Below are positions 62,393 through 64,000 of a DNA stretch of 64,000 nt, piece after piece. Position 1 is the stretch's first letter, and the number at the start of each line of letters is the position of its first letter. The position numbers and the translations under genes are program-made. Source of the stretch: Clostridium neonatale (lineage in GTDB: Bacteria > Bacillota > Clostridia > Clostridiales > Clostridiaceae); NCBI RefSeq assembly GCF_001458595.1, contig NZ_LN890328.1, forward strand, positions 1 through 64,000, read 5' to 3'. The notes under the pieces were generated by a model, which saw only the letters and a list, made by a program, of their open reading frames with translations, made no database searches and was not told the origin of the DNA.

Positions 62393-62420
62393 TGACACAG
62401 TATTATTAATATAATATATT
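62392..62420 (+). promoter_or_regulatory. Promoter of the BMP lipoprotein genes
   Basis: TTGACA (62392-62397), 17-base spacer, TATATT (62415-62420). The 210-base leader after it shows no purine riboswitch or other aptamer that I recognise. Confidence 0.7.
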
Positions 62421-62629
62421 ATATGCGTGAGTGCTTTCTATAAGGGCATTTACGAAATAATACATAATTAATAAAAATAGTACAATACTATAGCTAAGGA
62501 ATTTTTATAGTAAATGGACAAATACACATATAGTTTTAGCAAATGAAGAAGAAATTGTAAAAAATTTTAATCATAGATAAATATATCTGTGCTTTAAAAT
62601 TTATAAATATCCAATTTAGGAGGTAACAA

Positions 62630-63718
62630 ATGAAAAAGAAATTATTATCTTTATTAACAGTTTCAGTAATATCATTAGGATTATTTGCAGGATGTGGAAA
62701 CACATCACCTGGCACGTCATCTAAAGGTGATGTATTAAAAGTAGGTATGTCAACAGATTCAGGTACTATTGATGATAAATCATTTAACCAAGGATGTTGG
62801 GAAGGAATACTTAAGAGTCAAAAAGAATTAGGAACTGATGTTAAGTATCTTCAACCAGCAGGGGAAACAGAAGCTGATTATTTAAAGGAAATAGGAAATC
62901 TTTATGATGCAGGATATAAATTCATAGTTTTACCAGGTTTTAAATTTGAAAGTGCAGTGCACAAAGCACAAGATAAATATAAGGATGCTAACTTTATTAT
63001 AATTGATGGTGAACCAAGAGATGACTCTGGAAATACATCAGTTGCTGATAATACAATTGCAATATATTTTGCTGAAGAGCAAGCAGGATTTCTTGTTGGT
63101 GTAGCAGCATCTGTAGAGCTTAAAGAAGGAGAACTTGGTTTTATAGGTGGTATGGAAAGTAGCGCCGTTCAAAAATTTAACTGGGGATTCCAACAAGGTG
63201 TAGCATATGCTAATGAAAATTTAGGAACTAATATGTCTTTAAAAGCAGAAAATATAGTATACCAAGGAACATTTAGTGATTCAGCAGCTGGTCAGCAATT
63301 AGCAGCTCATATGTATGATAGAGGTGTTAAAGCTATATTCTGTGCAGCTGGTGGAGTTGGTAATGGTGTTATAACAGAAGCTAAAACAAGATCTTCACAA
63401 GGAGAAGAAGCTTGGGTTATAGGTGTTGATAGCGATCAATACGCAGATGGTATATATAGCGATAATAAATCAGTAATCCTAACTTCTGCAATAAAAAAGA
63501 TAGAAACTGCAAGTTATAATACGATTAAAGAGTTTAAAGAAGGCAAATTTGACGGAGGAAAGATATTAACTTTTGATATTACAAGTGATAGTGTTGGGCT
63601 TCCAGCAGAAAATCCAAATCTAAGTGCAGAAACAATATCTTCTGTACAAAAAGTTTATGATGAACTTAAGCAAGGTAATATCACAGTCTCAGCAGAACAA
63701 GGTAATTTAATTAGATAA
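62630..63718 (+). CDS. BMP-family substrate-binding lipoprotein
   Basis: This 362-residue binding protein is of the basic membrane protein (PnrA/Med) family, the receptors of nucleoside-type ABC importers. The lipoprotein signal reads [10 protein letters not shown] with lipidated Cys. The mature domain has [15 protein letters not shown], the family start, KFIVLPGFKFESAV, AEEQAGFLVGVAA and CAAGGVGNGVITEA. AGGAGGT precedes the ATG. It is followed by a close paralogue, so the pair arose by tandem duplication. Substrate is probably a nucleoside, by family. Confidence 0.94.
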   Translation: MKKKLLSLLTVSVISLGLFAGCGNTSPGTSSKGDVLKVGMSTDSGTIDDKSFNQGCWEGILKSQKELGTDVKYLQPAGETEADYLKEIGNLYDAGYKFIVLPGFKFESAVHKAQDKYKDANFIIIDGEPRDDSGNTSVADNTIAIYFAEEQAGFLVGVAASVELKEGELGFIGGMESSAVQKFNWGFQQGVAYANENLGTNMSLKAENIVYQGTFSDSAAGQQLAAHMYDRGVKAIFCAAGGVGNGVITEAKTRSSQGEEAWVIGVDSDQYADGIYSDNKSVILTSAIKKIETASYNTIKEFKEGKFDGGKILTFDITSDSVGLPAENPNLSAETISSVQKVYDELKQGNITVSAEQGNLIR

Positions 63719-63792
63719 TTAAAATTTAACATATAAAAATTAATGCTATTGTGGTATGGGCATATATTATCCATACACAAAATAGGAGGTAA

Positions 63793-64000
<208 letters not shown>

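Noticed and set aside
62421-62629. Purine riboswitch before the BMP lipoprotein gene
   Set aside because: The invariant loop sequences (such as GATATGG and GTTTCTACC) are absent.

Overview
The window is AT-rich, densely coded DNA of a low-GC Firmicute. Short intergenic gaps, strong AGGAGG-type ribosome binding sites, clostridial 23S and 5S rRNA, T-box and S-box leaders and the protein set point to Clostridium sensu stricto, most likely a solventogenic species near C. beijerinckii. The genus follows from the sequence; the species is inference. Almost everything is chromosomal housekeeping or carbohydrate metabolism. I see no prophage, CRISPR array or classical defence island. The accessory content is insertion sequences and structured repeats.

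Layout. 0-0.5 kb: 3' end of an rRNA operon (23S end, spacer with a covarying tandem hairpin repeat, 5S, terminator). 0.7-9 kb: Bcp peroxiredoxin, ComEC-like metallohydrolase, Nramp transporter, a multicopper oxidase remnant, SAM-riboswitch-controlled metY, a long palindromic repeat, then an ArsR/SDR/flavodoxin-ferredoxin group. 9-19 kb: divergent YesL/YesM/YesN signalling genes and an importer (two permeases, binding lipoprotein) with a GH42 beta-galactosidase, a galactoside sensing, uptake and cleavage unit without its own ATPase. 19-24 kb: small DMT transporter, thioredoxin with a pyridine-nucleotide-independent-looking reductase and an OhrR-like regulator, and a four-repeat protein.

24-26.6 kb is the mobile region. 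An intact IS110 element sits inside a copy of the palindromic repeat. Its 5' noncoding end can be read as a bridge RNA whose loops match both the interrupted target and the element's own joined ends. Next to it lie a reverse-strand copy of an unrecognised structured RNA, a MITE with the ends of an IS1595-like element found at 49.5 kb, and another palindromic repeat.

26.6-33.5 kb: nucleoside and base salvage (adenine deaminase, DeoR regulator, deoC, pyrimidine-nucleoside phosphorylase), phosphoglycerate mutase and ribosomal protein L25/Ctc. 34-38.5 kb: MoxR / DUF58 / transglutaminase operon. 38.7-43.3 kb: an oxygen/NO-type group (flavin reductase, GapN, hemerythrin, Crp/Fnr regulator) with a perfect Crp-type palindrome. 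44-50.5 kb: tyrS with a tyrosine T-box, a YtrA-type ABC operon, RidA and the IS1595-like element. 50.8-57.9 kb: CoA-disulfide reductase/NADH oxidase, ClpS-ClpA, a FapA-like protein and a tandem ComFB protein. 58-64 kb: a phenylalanine-type T-box leading an Lrp regulator and aminotransferase, the second copy of the structured RNA, a Cof phosphatase, a GntR/UTRA regulator and tandem BMP-family lipoproteins, the last cut by the window end.
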